This document shows positions 43,727 to 52,763 of a stretch of DNA of 64,000 bases, one piece after another (the stretch's first letter is position 1; the number at the start of each line of letters is the position of its first letter). The DNA is from Duganella phyllosphaerae. Lineage in GTDB: Bacteria; Pseudomonadota; Gammaproteobacteria; Burkholderiales; Burkholderiaceae_D. A program made the position numbers and the translations under genes. The DNA lies in NCBI RefSeq assembly GCF_001758785.1, contig NZ_LROM01000090.1, positions 124,001-188,000 of the forward strand, written 5' to 3'. A model generated the notes under the pieces. It did not search any database and was not told where the DNA came from. It saw nothing but the letters and a program-made list of their open reading frames with translations.

Positions 43727-43840
43727 ACCTTCGCACTAAATACTGTACATCTATACACGTACGTTAAAAACAGTGTAAAATTTGATTAGTCCAGTTATCC
43801 AAATTAAATTTACTATGAAAAACAAAGAGTTACACCATCA

Positions 43841-44995
43841 ATGGACGAATTAGATAAAATCAAGACGGATTTAGCCCAGCTTGTCAGACTGTCACTTTCT
43901 GAGCAAGTCGACGATGTGCGCCTTTTTGTTGCGCGCTTAGTCCGGAAATATCGAGCGAGCGAGCCGCAACTGGCTGGACAGCTCGACTTATACCTTCGCA
44001 ATCGCTCGACGCGGACGAGTTCGCCGCTGCGCCGTGTGGCCACTCCGACTCCAAGCGCTCACCATGCGATGCCGATTGACGACGATTCCCGACTAGCTTT
44101 GCTGCGGGTATTTAACGATCCACGCGACTTCCCCCCGCCGCTTTTTCCCGAGGAGCTGAGTGCTTCGCTGACTCAGCTAGTTGAAGAGCGGCGGCAAACA
44201 GATAGGCTGTTGGCTGCGGGCCTTCAACCTTCACGCTCAGCTATTTTTGTGGGACCACCGGGAGTCGGTAAATCTATGACTGCACGATGGCTCGCTGCAC
44301 AATTAGGAGTGCCACTTTACGTCCTCGATTTGACCGCAGTAATGAGCAGCTTGCTGGGGAAAAGCGGAAGTAATTTGCGATCGGCTCTCGATTTTGCGAA
44401 ACGAGTGCCATGCGTGCTCTTCCTTGACGAGATCGATGCGATTGCAAAGCGTCGCAGCGATGATGCAGATGTAGGCGAACTTAAGCGGCTTGTTAATGTA
44501 ATTCTGCAAGAGGTTGATAATTGGCCTTCCACCAGTTTGCTGGTTGCGGCCACGAATCATCCCGAGCTGATCGATCCTGCCTTGTGGCGTCGTTTTGATA
44601 TGGAAATTAAGTTCGAACTTCCAGATCAGGTGGCGATTAAGGAGGCCATGCGCCGCTTCCTTGGGAATGATCTTCCATTGTTAGCAAAGTGGATCGATGT
44701 GCTTTCCCATGCCTTTAAAGGTTCTTCTATCAGCGATATCGAGCGCTCTATACAGAAATTCCGCCGCACTCTTGCGTTGGGAACTGCATCAGATGCAGCG
44801 ATAATCGAAGAGTTTATTCGAGGGCGCACACAAGCGCTTGAGCGTTCTGCTCGGATCGATCTTGCAGTCATGCTGGCGAAGACCGAGTCACTTTCTCAAC
44901 ATGTCGTTTCTGATTTAACCGGAGTAAGTCGCGATACCATACGAAAGTATTTGAGCGAAACAACCAAAACTGCAAAGGGAAATAAGAAAATATGA
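43841..44995 (+). CDS. ietA: AAA ATPase, IetA-like (partner of subtilisin)
   Basis: 384 residues. N-terminal helical domain (about 1-95), then an AAA+ core: Walker A GPPGVGKS (Lys144), Walker B VLFLDEIDAIAKRR (Asp196-Glu197), sensor 1 AATNHPE, arginine-finger region LWRRFDMEI. The C-terminus has an HTH-like segment (SQHVVSDLTGVSRDTIRKYLSE, about 350-371). It overlaps the protease start by 4 nt (ATGA). The AAA-ATPase plus S8-protease pair is that of ietAS, a plasmid stability/toxin-antitoxin system also reported among antiphage systems. Sequence is visibly AT-richer than the chromosome. Weak ribosome site. Confidence 0.85.
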   Translation: MDELDKIKTDLAQLVRLSLSEQVDDVRLFVARLVRKYRASEPQLAGQLDLYLRNRSTRTSSPLRRVATPTPSAHHAMPIDDDSRLALLRVFNDPRDFPPPLFPEELSASLTQLVEERRQTDRLLAAGLQPSRSAIFVGPPGVGKSMTARWLAAQLGVPLYVLDLTAVMSSLLGKSGSNLRSALDFAKRVPCVLFLDEIDAIAKRRSDDADVGELKRLVNVILQEVDNWPSTSLLVAATNHPELIDPALWRRFDMEIKFELPDQVAIKEAMRRFLGNDLPLLAKWIDVLSHAFKGSSISDIERSIQKFRRTLALGTASDAAIIEEFIRGRTQALERSARIDLAVMLAKTESLSQHVVSDLTGVSRDTIRKYLSETTKTAKGNKKI

Positions 44996-47208
44996 ACAAA
45001 CCGAACTTTCTGATTGGTCGCGGAGAGATGCTTGTGCGCGACATTAAAGGACCTAAGCGCTTCGGCGACAAGGCTGAGGTCTATCCGTATTCTTATGCGA
45101 TTAAACGATTGACGCCGAAATTGGAACGTGCGTCCCTTGAACTTGATGCCCTGCCCGAAGAGGCTTGTCCACGTGATTTCGGCGTTGCCGTGCTGACTCT
45201 TAATCCTGGCTATATTGCTCGGTCATACTTTCCTGTTGCATTGTTGCGTGCGGCGGGCCTGGAATCGGTGGGTAGCCGGACTGTCAAAATTACGCCAGAA
45301 GCTTGGACAAAAAAAGGCCCTCCTATCGAATCGAGCACTACTCAACTGTTTGTGGCCGGCAAGCGTAGCGTTTTCCGCAGCTTGCCTAACTGGATTCAGC
45401 ATGCCGAGCAGGATTCTGATGAAGCCAAGGATATCGCACATATTGAGGACTTCGCGGCCTTTTTACCGGGAGAGCGGGTGCGTAAATACGGCAGTAAGAA
45501 GGAGCGCTTCTTCGAGGTGGGAATTCATCTGCTGCAAGACGAAGATTCTGCTTTCATCCAGAAGGCATTCTCTCGGTTCGCAGCAAAGCAGGATGTAAAG
45601 CTTCATGTAGAGCTGGCATTTCAAGCTGGAAGCCTGTGGTTCGTTCCAGCAGAAGGGAGTCGCGAATCTATGGAGCGGCTGTCTACTTTCTCTTTCGTGC
45701 GAGTTATCCGGCCGATGCCGAGTTTGCGTGGCACCCGTCCTGTGACGCGTGGCTCAAGTGTCTCTGTTACCTGCCAGTTGCCAAATGCGCAGCCGCTATC
45801 CTCCGAACCACGGGTAGCTATTTTGGATGGTGGGCTGCCAGCACAACATCCTATTGGCCCTTGGTTAAAAGCTTATCATCGCCTGGATATGAACGCAGCG
45901 GATGACCCGGAGGCGAATGAGCATGGCTTGGGGGTAACCTCAGCGTTCTTGTTCGGGCCGCTTCAACCGGGCGGAATTGCGGAACGCCCATATTCGTATG
46001 TTGATAATGTTCGAGTCCTTGATGATGATTCGGACACGGAAGACCGTCTTGATATGTATCGTACACTGGGATTTGTCGAACAAGTGCTGCTGTCTCGACA
46101 ATACGAATTTATCAATCTCAGCCTCGGACCGGACTTGCCAATTGAAGATACTGACGTACATGCGTGGACAGCAGTAATCGATGACCTCCTGAGTGACGGC
46201 GACACATTTATGACTATTGCGGTCGGCAACAATGGCGAGCATGATCGTGAATCAGGTAATGCACGCGTACAAGTACCATCTGATTGCGTCAATGGTATTG
46301 CCGTTGGTGCAGCAGACTCAACTGGCGCGAGCTGGACTCGCGCGCCATACAGTGCCATCGGACCGGGACGCAGTCCGGGGGTGATGAAGCCTGACCTGCT
46401 AGCCTTTGGCGGTGAAACATCTCAATACTTTCATGTACTGACGCCTTCAAGCAAGCCCAAACTCTCACCGCAAATGGGAACGAGCTTTGCTGGTCCCTAC
46501 CTACTGCGAAGCGCAGTGGGAATGCGCGCAATCCTGGGCGCGGACTTGTCTCCACTGACCCTCAAGGCGCTACTAATTCATGGCGCCGATCCGGGTGAAT
46601 ACGATAAATGCGAGGTCGGTTGGGGCAAGATCCCTGAGGACTTGATGACACTTATTACTTGCCCAGACGGCGTAGCACGAGTCATTTATCAAGGGGAACT
46701 CAAACCTGGCAAGTATTTGCGTGCGTCTCTCCCCCTGCCTGCTGGCGGGCTTACCGGCAATATCTCGCTGGGAGCGACTTTTTGCTATGCCTGCCCCGTC
46801 GATCCTCAGGATGCCTCTGCGTATACGCGCGCAGGCCTCGATGTGGTATTCCGACCAAACTCCAGCAAGGTAAAAGACGGTGCCGCAAATGCGGCGTCAA
46901 AGGGCTTCTTTGACTTGAAACAATTTGCGACCGAGGAAGAGCGTCGCTCCGATATGGGCAAGTGGGAAACTGTCCTTCATGGCGAAAAGAATATGCGCGG
47001 CACTTCGTTAAGCGACCCAGTTTTCGACATTCACTATAACGCTCGTGAAGGCGGCGGCAAGGCGAACAGCGCCGAAAAGATTCGGTACGCGTTGGTGATA
47101 ACAATCAAGGCACCAAAGCATGCAGATCTTTATAACGAAATTCTTCGCGCCTATGCAAATATCTTGACGCCGCTTCAGCCTCAAGTGTCTCTGCCAATTC
47201 GAGTATAA
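44992..47208 (+). CDS. ietS: Subtilisin-like serine protease, IetS-like
   Basis: 738 residues. Peptidase S8 triad: Asp279 (RVAILDGGLP), His311 (NEHGLGVTSA) and Ser498 (MGTSFAGPYLL), with oxyanion Asn in AVGNNGEHD (about 413-414). No signal peptide, so it acts in the cytoplasm. The first about 270 residues are a non-protease region (GRGEMLVRDIKGPKRFG...), and a C-terminal about 200-residue extension follows the catalytic domain. Coupled to the ATPase by ATGA overlap. It is the presumed toxic effector, held in check by the ATPase. Followed by a strong hairpin. Confidence 0.87.
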   Translation: MNKPNFLIGRGEMLVRDIKGPKRFGDKAEVYPYSYAIKRLTPKLERASLELDALPEEACPRDFGVAVLTLNPGYIARSYFPVALLRAAGLESVGSRTVKITPEAWTKKGPPIESSTTQLFVAGKRSVFRSLPNWIQHAEQDSDEAKDIAHIEDFAAFLPGERVRKYGSKKERFFEVGIHLLQDEDSAFIQKAFSRFAAKQDVKLHVELAFQAGSLWFVPAEGSRESMERLSTFSFVRVIRPMPSLRGTRPVTRGSSVSVTCQLPNAQPLSSEPRVAILDGGLPAQHPIGPWLKAYHRLDMNAADDPEANEHGLGVTSAFLFGPLQPGGIAERPYSYVDNVRVLDDDSDTEDRLDMYRTLGFVEQVLLSRQYEFINLSLGPDLPIEDTDVHAWTAVIDDLLSDGDTFMTIAVGNNGEHDRESGNARVQVPSDCVNGIAVGAADSTGASWTRAPYSAIGPGRSPGVMKPDLLAFGGETSQYFHVLTPSSKPKLSPQMGTSFAGPYLLRSAVGMRAILGADLSPLTLKALLIHGADPGEYDKCEVGWGKIPEDLMTLITCPDGVARVIYQGELKPGKYLRASLPLPAGGLTGNISLGATFCYACPVDPQDASAYTRAGLDVVFRPNSSKVKDGAANAASKGFFDLKQFATEEERRSDMGKWETVLHGEKNMRGTSLSDPVFDIHYNAREGGGKANSAEKIRYALVITIKAPKHADLYNEILRAYANILTPLQPQVSLPIRV

Positions 47209-47213
47209 GGCAA

Positions 47214-47251
47214 TGGCGCTGCTGAACCGAGATGAAGGTTCGGCAGCGCCA
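47214..47251 (+). terminator. Hairpin after the ietS-like gene
   Basis: TGGCGCTGCTGAACC (47214-47228) and GGTTCGGCAGCGCCA (47237-47251) pair over 15 bp with one G-U, beginning 6 nt after the protease stop. No T-tract follows, but stem strength suggests a terminator closing the cargo operon. Confidence 0.7.
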
Positions 47252-47667
47252 TGAGCACCAGCATCGATGCTCAATTACCACTTATCGCATTAGAGGCCAT
47301 CCAAGCCCCCCTGGCGGCGCGGCCGGAGGCATTTCCTCAACTGGACATGCGGCAAACTTAAAATGCCTCAAAAGCGCGTCAAAATGCGTCAAAATTGATG
47401 CTGCAATTTCGGCCCGCCGCGCCAGCCGTCATGCGCCACCAGCCATAACGCAAATTTGAGTCATAAGAGGCCCATATAGCGGGCAGGTGTGGAGTGGGGA
47501 CAACTGCGCGCGCCAGGCCAAAAAGGTTGTTTTTATTGCCTCTTATGCAACTCGCAACCTATGGGCGTGAAAAAGCCGCCTCATGGGCGGCCTGTGGGGT
47601 GGCTGGGGGCGGTCCTGCGTTATTGAGTAATGCCGGCACGGCGTGGCAGGAATACGCGCCCTGGTGC
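47252..47667. other. Noncoding gap, probable cos region of the prophage
   Basis: About 416 nt without a convincing gene between the cargo operon and the leftward packaging operon. In P2-like phages cos lies directly upstream of Q. It contains a 10-bp inverted repeat (CATAAGAGGC 47462-47471 and GCCTCTTATG 47538-47547, 66-nt spacer), a G-rich GGGGTGGCTGGGGGCGG stretch (47596-47612), and the minus-strand terminator at 47571-47591. I cannot point to the cos cut itself. Confidence 0.4.
47571..47591 (-). terminator. Intrinsic terminator of the portal/terminase operon
   Basis: On the minus strand GCCGCC-CATGA-GGCGGC (47591-47575) followed by T4-5 (47574-47570). Lies 77 nt downstream of the zinc-finger gene stop, so it ends the leftward late operon. 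Confidence 0.75.
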
Positions 47668-47883
47668 CTATCCTGGGCGGCCTGCGCGCGCCTTCGCCGC
47701 GAGTTCCTTATCATAATCGTCGCGGCATTCTACGCCGCAGAAACTCAGGGCCGACGGCACCAGCTCTTCGCAGTAGTGGCAGCAGCCCTGCGCCACCAGC
47801 GCGGGCCGGCCACGGACGGCGGCCAAGCCCCGCGCCACCTCTGCAAAAATGATCTTGTCGGTCTTGTCGATGTGGTCGCTCAT
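47668..47883 (-). CDS. Phage TraR/DksA-type zinc-finger protein
   Basis: 71 residues from ATG 47883 (MSDHIDKTDKIIFAEVARG). Four-Cys finger CCHYC...FCGVEC (about 33-53) with a basic tail. Small zinc-finger proteins of this type are frequent in P2-like and other prophages. It overlaps the portal stop (ATGA, 47880-47883), so it is translated from the portal message. Possibly a transcription modulator; not the Ogr activator, whose fold differs. Confidence 0.8.
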   Translation of the reverse strand: MSDHIDKTDKIIFAEVARGLAAVRGRPALVAQGCCHYCEELVPSALSFCGVECRDDYDKELAAKARAGRPG

Positions 47884-48947
47884 GCTGCGCCCTCCCCGGA
47901 TTTGGCCAGCTCGTACGGCGCGAACTTCACCACCTCCACGCCCGCCCACTCGTTAATGGCCATGAACTGCGTTTGCAACGGTTCGAGCTCGTTGCGTGCG
48001 AAGACCCGCGCGGCCGGCTCGACAGCGCCGAAGCCGCCCGCATTGTTAGGCAGGATGCCCATCAACTGCGGCGGCACCCGGTGCGCGGCCAACTGGTCGT
48101 CCCGCGTCACGCTCTTGATGTTGAAAAATTCATCCTTCGCGGCCACGTCCGACACCGGCAGGATCTGGATGCCGTCCTTCTTGCCGTTGGGTGCGTACAT
48201 GAACAGGTTACGGAAATTGCCCGGTCCTTTGCTGTCGCGCATGGCCTGGCGCAGATTGTCCACGTCCTGCGTGTTGGCGGCGGCGTCGGTCATGTAGAAC
48301 ACGAAGCCGGCGTGCGAGCCGTTCTTGTAGTATTTGCGGCGGAACAGGGTGGCCGCCTCGTTGAGCCAAGCCGATTGCAGCGCGCTCAGGTATTGCGGTA
48401 CGCCGTACAGCTCCTGGTTAACGTCCGGTTCCATCAGGTGGAACACCCTTCCCTTGTCGAACTGGTGCACCGTCTGGTAGGCGTTCACGAAAAAATACGT
48501 ATCCAGCTCGACGCCACGCCGCATGTACTTGGCCAGGGCGTGCTCGTACTTGAGCGGCATGCCGCTGCGGCTGGGCCGGTCTTCCAGGTAGGCATTGCCG
48601 AACGTCAGAAAGTCCAGCGCCATGCGCTTGAAAGCGTCGCGCGACAGGTACTTGCTCGGCATCAGCGTTGACGCCAGCACGTTGGCCTTGAAGTGGATTG
48701 CGCTGCTGTGGTGCACGCCGGCGTTGAACGACTTGGCCAGGCCCGCCAGGTTGACAGGCGGCTCGTACCAGTTGCCGTTCTTCCAGCATTCGAAACAGTC
48801 GAGGATATCGGCGTGCTCGAGCACGGGCGTTGGGTCGCCAAACGAAAACGCCTCAATGCCGGCGGCGCTGGCCGGCGCCGTGCTGGCCGCCGGTGGCGTG
48901 TGTTCGGCCAGGCGGCCGCGCGCGCGCAGGTGTCGTGATTTGCTCAA
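47880..48947 (-). CDS. Q: Phage portal protein (P2 gpQ-like)
   Basis: 355 residues from TTG 48947, which overlaps the terminase stop (TTGA) and has GGAG 8 nt upstream; P2 gpQ is 344 residues. Portal features: AGIEAFSFGDPTPVLEHADILDCFECWKNGNWYEPP, HFKANVLASTLMPSKYLSRDAF, KYYKNGSHAGFVFYMTDAAAN and QLAAHRVPPQLMGILPNNAGGFG. It forms the dodecameric DNA entry vertex. Longer upstream starts would lie inside the terminase gene. Second gene of the leftward operon. Confidence 0.93.
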   Translation of the reverse strand: MSKSRHLRARGRLAEHTPPAASTAPASAAGIEAFSFGDPTPVLEHADILDCFECWKNGNWYEPPVNLAGLAKSFNAGVHHSSAIHFKANVLASTLMPSKYLSRDAFKRMALDFLTFGNAYLEDRPSRSGMPLKYEHALAKYMRRGVELDTYFFVNAYQTVHQFDKGRVFHLMEPDVNQELYGVPQYLSALQSAWLNEAATLFRRKYYKNGSHAGFVFYMTDAAANTQDVDNLRQAMRDSKGPGNFRNLFMYAPNGKKDGIQILPVSDVAAKDEFFNIKSVTRDDQLAAHRVPPQLMGILPNNAGGFGAVEPAARVFARNELEPLQTQFMAINEWAGVEVVKFAPYELAKSGEGAA

Positions 48948-50743
48948 GAATACATCTCCATGAATGATTGGTTGTTGTCGGTGGTGCCTTCGAACGGCTC
49001 GTGATCGAGGGCGTGCATACAGGCCCATGCCAGGTCGGCATGGCCGGTCTCTTCGTTACGGCCGGCGACGTAGGTGACGTTGCGGCCGCTGGGGGTGAGG
49101 GTCTTGCGGATGGCCATGAACGACTGCGCGATGTCGGTCCAGCCAGCATCAAATTCCAGCCGTGCGTGGCTGACGATGTTCTTGGCCTTCAAGACCATGC
49201 GGGTTTTGACTTCGGGCGAATAGTTAATCGCCGTGGCGGCCGGGAAGAACTGGCGCACGATGGGAAACACGCCGATGCCCATGCCAGTGGTGTCAATCCC
49301 AATGTATTCCACATTAAAGCGCTGGGTCATCAGGCGGATCTCTTCGGCGTGGTCTTTAAAATCCTTACCGCGCCACTGGTGGCGTTCCAAGATGCGGAAC
49401 TTGCCGCCGGCGGTCATGGGCGGCGCCAGCACCACGCAGCCAGCGCTGTCGCCGTTCAATGCCGGGTCGTAGCCGATCCATACCGGTCGGTTGCCGAACG
49501 GGCGCAGTGATGCCAGCGGTTTGTAGTCGTCCCAGTCCACCCAAGAATCGACCATGCAGCGCTGCAAATCGCCAAGCGGGAAGACCGAGGCCGAATCGTC
49601 GATGAAGTTGCACATCAACAGGTTGTCGAACTGGTCCGGGCTGTATTCGAAGTTGCGCAGCTCGTCGATGTCGAACAGGTTGCAGCCGCCGCGCTCGGCG
49701 TCCATGATCGTGACGATCTGGCGCCAGATCTTGTCCTCGCCGGTGAAGCCAGAAGACAGGCGCGCGTGGCTCACGTCGATGTTGAACTGGTCAGCCTTGG
49801 CGCGGCGCTTGTTGAACAGCTCGCCGGTCCAGAATGGGTATGCCTGGTGCGTGGTCGAGGATGGCGTCGAGAAATACGTCTTGCGCCATTTTTTGTGAAT
49901 GGCCATGCCGCTGGCCACCTTGTTGAGCTCCTGGAAATTCTGCGTCCAGAAAAATTCATCGAAATAGAAATTGCCGTGGTAGCCCTGCGCCGTGCGCGCG
50001 TTCGTCCCCAAGAAGTACAAGTGGGCGCCGTTCGGCAGCACGATGGGGTCACCGGTCAACTCGATGCCTGCCGCCTCGCGGGCGAACTGCACGATGTACT
50101 GCTTGAACACGTGGGCCTGACTCTTGGAGGCGGACAGGAAAATCTGATTGCGGCCCGTCTCCATGGCGTCGGCCAGCGCCTCACGCGCAAAGTACCAGGT
50201 GGCGCCAATCTGCCGGCTTTTGAGGATGGCGCGCGTGCGCTGGTCGCCATTGCGATACCAGACCTTTTGATAATCGAAGAGCGAATCCTGAAACGCATCG
50301 AGCAACTGGATTTTCTGCTCTTCGCTGAAATCGTTGCGGGTGGGCTTCTTCTTCGGGCCGGCGTTGCGATTGGCCAGCTTGGGGTTCAGATCCACCTCAT
50401 TGCCGCCCGGCTGCTCATACCGGCGCACGCGCGCCATCTGCACGATGGTGCGCGCCAACAGGTCAATTTCCTTGTAGTCGCTGCCGCTCTTGACTTCCTT
50501 TTCGATCAGTTTGACCAGGCGCAGCTCCGCCGACGCTTCCACGTGCTCGATGGCTTGCGCCTTGTCCCACTCGTCGCGCGTCTTCCAGCTGTTGATGGTG
50601 CTGCGCTTAATGCCGAGGTGCCGGGCGATGGACGAAACGCGCCAGCCCTTCCAGTACAGGGCGCGCGCAGCACGGCGCGGCTCGGATTCCGGAACCGCCA
50701 GTTCGGCGATTTTGTCTTCGGGTTTGAGTTCGATTTCTAGCAT
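48944..50743 (-). CDS. P: Phage terminase large (ATPase) subunit (P2 gpP-like)
   Basis: 599 residues from ATG 50743; P2 gpP has 590. N-terminal HTH (ARALYWKGWRVSSIARHLGIKRSTINSWKTRDEW, about 25-58) typical of this family. ATPase: SRQIGATWYFAREALADAM as P-loop-equivalent and FYFDEFFW as Walker B; nuclease part WIGYDPALNGDSAGCVVLAPP and the IDTTGMGIGV region with acidic metal ligands. It translocates DNA into the prohead. An upstream in-frame Met (50848) would add 35 residues across the shared promoter region. Confidence 0.93.
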   Translation of the reverse strand: MLEIELKPEDKIAELAVPESEPRRAARALYWKGWRVSSIARHLGIKRSTINSWKTRDEWDKAQAIEHVEASAELRLVKLIEKEVKSGSDYKEIDLLARTIVQMARVRRYEQPGGNEVDLNPKLANRNAGPKKKPTRNDFSEEQKIQLLDAFQDSLFDYQKVWYRNGDQRTRAILKSRQIGATWYFAREALADAMETGRNQIFLSASKSQAHVFKQYIVQFAREAAGIELTGDPIVLPNGAHLYFLGTNARTAQGYHGNFYFDEFFWTQNFQELNKVASGMAIHKKWRKTYFSTPSSTTHQAYPFWTGELFNKRRAKADQFNIDVSHARLSSGFTGEDKIWRQIVTIMDAERGGCNLFDIDELRNFEYSPDQFDNLLMCNFIDDSASVFPLGDLQRCMVDSWVDWDDYKPLASLRPFGNRPVWIGYDPALNGDSAGCVVLAPPMTAGGKFRILERHQWRGKDFKDHAEEIRLMTQRFNVEYIGIDTTGMGIGVFPIVRQFFPAATAINYSPEVKTRMVLKAKNIVSHARLEFDAGWTDIAQSFMAIRKTLTPSGRNVTYVAGRNEETGHADLAWACMHALDHEPFEGTTDNNQSFMEMYS

Positions 50744-50879
50744 GCCGCCAGCGTAGGCGCTGCGCGCGCGCAACGGTTGGGCGCGCGGGTCGGTATGCCC
50801 CATAGCAACCTGCTCGGCATTGAATGCAAGCGCCAAGAAGTTGACCATGGCGTTATCCGATCAACCGAGAACGCCCACC
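50744..50879. promoter_or_regulatory. Divergent late-promoter region between P and O
   Basis: 136 nt between the divergent terminase and scaffold genes, the location of two Ogr-dependent late promoters in P2. It contains the GC hairpin CGCGCGC (50765-50771) / GCGCGCG (50781-50787) and a TTGAC...GATCAA near 50851-50872. No confident -10/-35 pair is visible, consistent with activator-dependent promoters. Confidence 0.4.
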
Positions 50880-51683
50880 ATGTCCAAACCATCGACCCCA
50901 ACATCGAAATTCTTCCGCGTCGCCACCGAAGGCGCCACCACCGACGGCCGCAATATCGACCGCGCCACCATCGAACAAATTGCCGCCACCTACAACCCGG
51001 CCACCTACGGCGCGCGCATCTGGCTGGAACACATTCGCGGCATCCTGCCCGACAGCCAGTTCAAGGCATACGGCGATGTGATCGCGGTCAAGGCCGAAGA
51101 AGTGGATACCGACAGCGGCAAGAAACTAGCCCTGTTCGCGCAGATCGAGCCTACCGCCGAGCTCGTCGCCATCAACAAGGCCAAGCAAAAGCTGTACACC
51201 AGTCTGGAAATCCAGCCCGATTTCGCCGACTCGTCCAAACCCTACCTGGTGGGATTGGGCGTCACCGACAGCCCAGCCAGCTTGGGCACTGAAGCGCTGA
51301 AATTTTCCGCCGGCCGCAAGCAGCAAACCGACAACCTGTTCACGTCCGCAGTGGAGGTGACGCTGGAATTTGAAGAGCCGCAAGGCGGCAAGCTGGCCGA
51401 CGTCGTCAGGGGCCTGCTGGCGCGCTTCTCCAGCGCCACCGGCAGCAACGCGGCGCAGTTCGCCGACATCACCGAAGCGGTGCAAGAGCTGGCCGGCCAC
51501 GTTGTCACCGCCAGCGACAACTACGCCGCTGCCGTCAAACGCATCGACGCGGCGGAAAAGGCGCTCAAGGCTACCCAAGAAGAGCTGGCCACCTTCAAAA
51601 CCCAAATGGACGAAGCGCCAGGCAACGGCCCGCGCCGCCCGGCCGCTACCGGCAACGACGGCGCCGTGCAGACCGAGTTTTAA
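50880..51683 (+). CDS. O: Capsid scaffold / prohead protease (P2 gpO-like)
   Basis: 267 residues from ATG 50880 (MSKPSTPTSKFFRVATEG); earlier Met adds 20 residues in the promoter region. N-terminal serine protease with Asp in TDGRNID, His in IWLEHIRG and Ser in LYTSLEIQPDF, then a C-terminal coiled scaffold (TEAVQELAGHVV...AAEKALKATQEELATFKTQ, about 205-255). It scaffolds gpN assembly and cleaves N, O and L during maturation. First gene of the rightward capsid operon. Confidence 0.92.
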   Translation: MSKPSTPTSKFFRVATEGATTDGRNIDRATIEQIAATYNPATYGARIWLEHIRGILPDSQFKAYGDVIAVKAEEVDTDSGKKLALFAQIEPTAELVAINKAKQKLYTSLEIQPDFADSSKPYLVGLGVTDSPASLGTEALKFSAGRKQQTDNLFTSAVEVTLEFEEPQGGKLADVVRGLLARFSSATGSNAAQFADITEAVQELAGHVVTASDNYAAAVKRIDAAEKALKATQEELATFKTQMDEAPGNGPRRPAATGNDGAVQTEF

Positions 51684-51743
51684 CAGGCCGCCTGCGCCAC
51701 TACCAATCACAACATCAGCAACCCCAACAACGGAGCATCACCT

Positions 51744-52763
51744 ATGAAGAAGCAAACGCGCCAGGTATTCGCCCAATATGAAACCCGCCTGGGCCAACTG
51801 AACGACACGGACAATGTGGCCAAGACGTTTAGCGTCACGCCGAGCGTGCAGCAAAAGCTGGAAACGAAAATGCAGGAATCGAGCGAGTTCCTGACCAAAA
51901 TCAACATCATCGGCGTCACCGATCAGGAAGGCGAGAAGCTGGGCCTGGGCGTCTCCGGCCCGATTGCTAGCCGCACCAACACCAAAACCAAGGATCGCGA
52001 AACGCGCGACCTGTCAACCATGGACGGCACTAAATACCGGTGCGAGCAAACCAACTTCGACACGCACCTGGGGTATGCGAAGCTCGATGCCTGGGCCAAG
52101 TTCCAGGACTTCCAGTCGCGCGTGGCCAATGCCATCCTCACCCGCCAGGCGCTCGACCGCATCGTCATCGGTTTCAACGGCCTCAAAGCGATGGCCGACA
52201 CCGATCTGGACGCCAACCCACTGCTGCAAGACGTCAATAAAGGCTGGTTGCAGCACTTGCGCGAGCTGGCGCCCGAGCGCGTGCTGGGCCTGGCCGGCGC
52301 CGGCCTGCCAAGCAAGATCGTCGTCGGCGACGTGGAAGGCGCGGACTACGCCAATCTGGACGCCGCTGTCACCGACGCCGTCAACCTGCTGGACCCGTGG
52401 TATCAGGAAGACACTGGCCTGGTCGCCATCGTCGGCCGCAAGCTCTTGAGCGACAAGTATTTCCCGCTGGTCAATGCCAAGCAGACGCCCACGGAAACGC
52501 TGGCCACCGACATCATCATCAGCCAGAAACGCATCGGCGGCTTGCCGGCGGCACGTGTGCCGTACTTCCCCGACAACGCGATCCTGATCACCCGTTTCGA
52601 CAACCTGTCGATCTACTTCCAGGAAGGCGCGCGCCGGCGCCGCGTGGAAGACGTACCGAAGCGCGACCGCATCGAAAACTACGAGTCGTCCAACGATGCG
52701 TACGTCATCGAAGATCTGGGCCTGGCCGCGCTGGTGGAAAACATCGAGCTGAAAGACAAATAA
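51744..52763 (+). CDS. N: Major capsid protein precursor (P2 gpN-like)
   Basis: 339 residues; P2 gpN is 357. Family landmarks: MKKQTRQVFAQYETRLGQLND, SEFLTKINIIGVTDQEGEKLGLGVSGPIASRT, NFDTHLGYAKLDAWAKFQDFQ, RIGGLPAARVPYFPDNAILITRFDNLSIYFQEGARRR. HK97-fold capsid. GGAG precedes ATG 51744 at about 8 nt. Stop overlaps the next start (TAATG). Confidence 0.95.
   Translation: MKKQTRQVFAQYETRLGQLNDTDNVAKTFSVTPSVQQKLETKMQESSEFLTKINIIGVTDQEGEKLGLGVSGPIASRTNTKTKDRETRDLSTMDGTKYRCEQTNFDTHLGYAKLDAWAKFQDFQSRVANAILTRQALDRIVIGFNGLKAMADTDLDANPLLQDVNKGWLQHLRELAPERVLGLAGAGLPSKIVVGDVEGADYANLDAAVTDAVNLLDPWYQEDTGLVAIVGRKLLSDKYFPLVNAKQTPTETLATDIIISQKRIGGLPAARVPYFPDNAILITRFDNLSIYFQEGARRRRVEDVPKRDRIENYESSNDAYVIEDLGLAALVENIELKDK

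Noticed and set aside
43125-43736. Full 203-codon minus-strand frame spanning the tRNA-Gly remnant
   Set aside because: It reads through the tRNA remnant and has no coherent protein composition; only the short fragment starting at 43229 has a ribosome site.
43815-43853. 12-codon ORF (MKNKELHHQWTN) overlapping the start of the ietA-like gene
   Set aside because: It has no ribosome site and no recognisable feature; translational coupling is possible but unsupported.
43299-47667. Phage integrase, C repressor or replication gene A near the left att
   Set aside because: No tyrosine-recombinase, Cro/CI-like or rolling-circle initiator motif occurs here; as in phiCTX-like layouts they are expected at the right end, outside the window.
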